Origin: Coturnix japonica
Taxonomy: Eukaryota; Chordata; Aves; Galliformes; Phasianidae
Direction: 5' to 3'
DNA: 64,000 nucleotides
Assembly: GCF_001577835.2 (NCBI RefSeq)
Contig: NC_029518.1
Span: 48,765,640-48,829,639, forward strand
Of the stretch, positions 63,451-64,000 are shown one piece after another. The translations under genes were made by a program, and so were the position numbers. The stretch's first letter is position 1, and each line of letters opens with the position of its first letter. Below the pieces are notes generated by a model. That model searched no databases. It was not told the origin of the DNA and worked only from the letters and a program-made list of their open reading frames with translations.

Positions 63451-64000
63451 ACAAGATCACAAACGTCTGCCTAACCTGAAATTGCTTACCTAAATTGTAC
63501 ATGTAAGGCCTAATCTTTCAAGATAAACTGAAGTCAGTAGGACACCAAATCTGACCAATATAAGTTTACCATCACTTTTCAGACTGTGCCAAATGTAGAA
63601 AGGAAAGAATCAGATGCATCTGCCTGATGGGGTCCATGAGACTGCATCCAGCTGTCTTTCCAAGTCATTGCTGTTGGTGAGTTGTGTTTGGAGGGGGCCA
63701 TGGTTCTGTAGATACCAGCTTTTAGGCACATCTTGAGCCACACTCAAAGCTTTCAAATATAGTCTTACAGTGAATTGCTTTAGAGATGATGAAACATAAT
63801 ATTTGAGTACCATATCCATAAGTCTGATCAGATATCTCACCAATCAAATCTTGAAAAGTATTAGCCTTAGTAGTGACAGTTACTGCAGTACTGAGAACCA
63901 CTTTGACTGGGGAGATTTTAACAACAAACACCATGTCATGTATAACAATGAACTACAACTCTGTTATCACACACTGCCTTTGGCCAAGTTTGTTTATGTC
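63451..64000. other. Gene-free DNA to window end
   Basis: Nothing recognised. Confidence 0.5.

Noticed and set aside
1-64000. CRISPR array, operon or prokaryotic mobile element
   Set aside because: No regularly spaced repeats with unique spacers, no bacterial gene spacing, and clear vertebrate signatures throughout.

Overview
The window is vertebrate nuclear DNA, almost certainly from a bird and probably a galliform such as chicken. The evidence is several truncated CR1 LINE copies ending in the typical CTATGATTC-type tail, long AT-rich stretches without genes, and one small GC-rich gene whose protein is recognisably CITED2. There are no bacterial features, CRISPR arrays, operons, or recognisable tRNA or rRNA genes.

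Layout: positions 1 to about 40,900 are an AT-rich, gene-free flank. It holds simple repeats, an ancient CR1/L3-like LINE fragment (about 7,985-8,310, minus strand), a foldback repeat (11,302-11,432), a palindromic hAT-type MITE (26,635-26,753) and CR1 tails at about 20,230 and 31,425. A short transitional segment (40,570-41,480) contains another CR1 tail and exon-like stretches of unknown meaning. A CpG island (about 41,600-43,850) covers the promoter, noncoding exon 1, a 557-bp intron and the single coding exon of CITED2 (43,020-43,733, plus strand, 237 aa). The 3' UTR runs to a poly(A) signal at 44,752-44,757. Downstream lie a possible alternative 3' end near 45,120, a CR1 copy (46,501-46,730), a second small CpG-rich patch (about 47,160-47,790), twin 45- and 40-nt poly(T) tracts (47,899-47,986), and gene-free DNA to the end with two more CR1 copies.

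The only gene I can support is CITED2, a CBP/p300 TAZ1-binding co-regulator that competes with HIF-1alpha. Its promoter is rich in RCGTG (HIF-type) cores and has a tandem CRE half-site, and its leader has two very short upstream ORFs. These fit a stress- and hypoxia-responsive gene but are not proven here. The C-terminal p300-binding domain looks unchanged from mammals as I remember them. The serine/glycine-rich junction that gives mammalian p35srj its name is reduced to about six residues.

I did not find an undescribed multi-gene system. The best leads are the short SRJ, the leader uORFs, the orphan CpG patch with a well-placed small ORF, the foldback repeat, and several AT-rich stretches that look like distal enhancers of a developmental gene. 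The enhancer calls rest on motif content only, since no alignment could be run.
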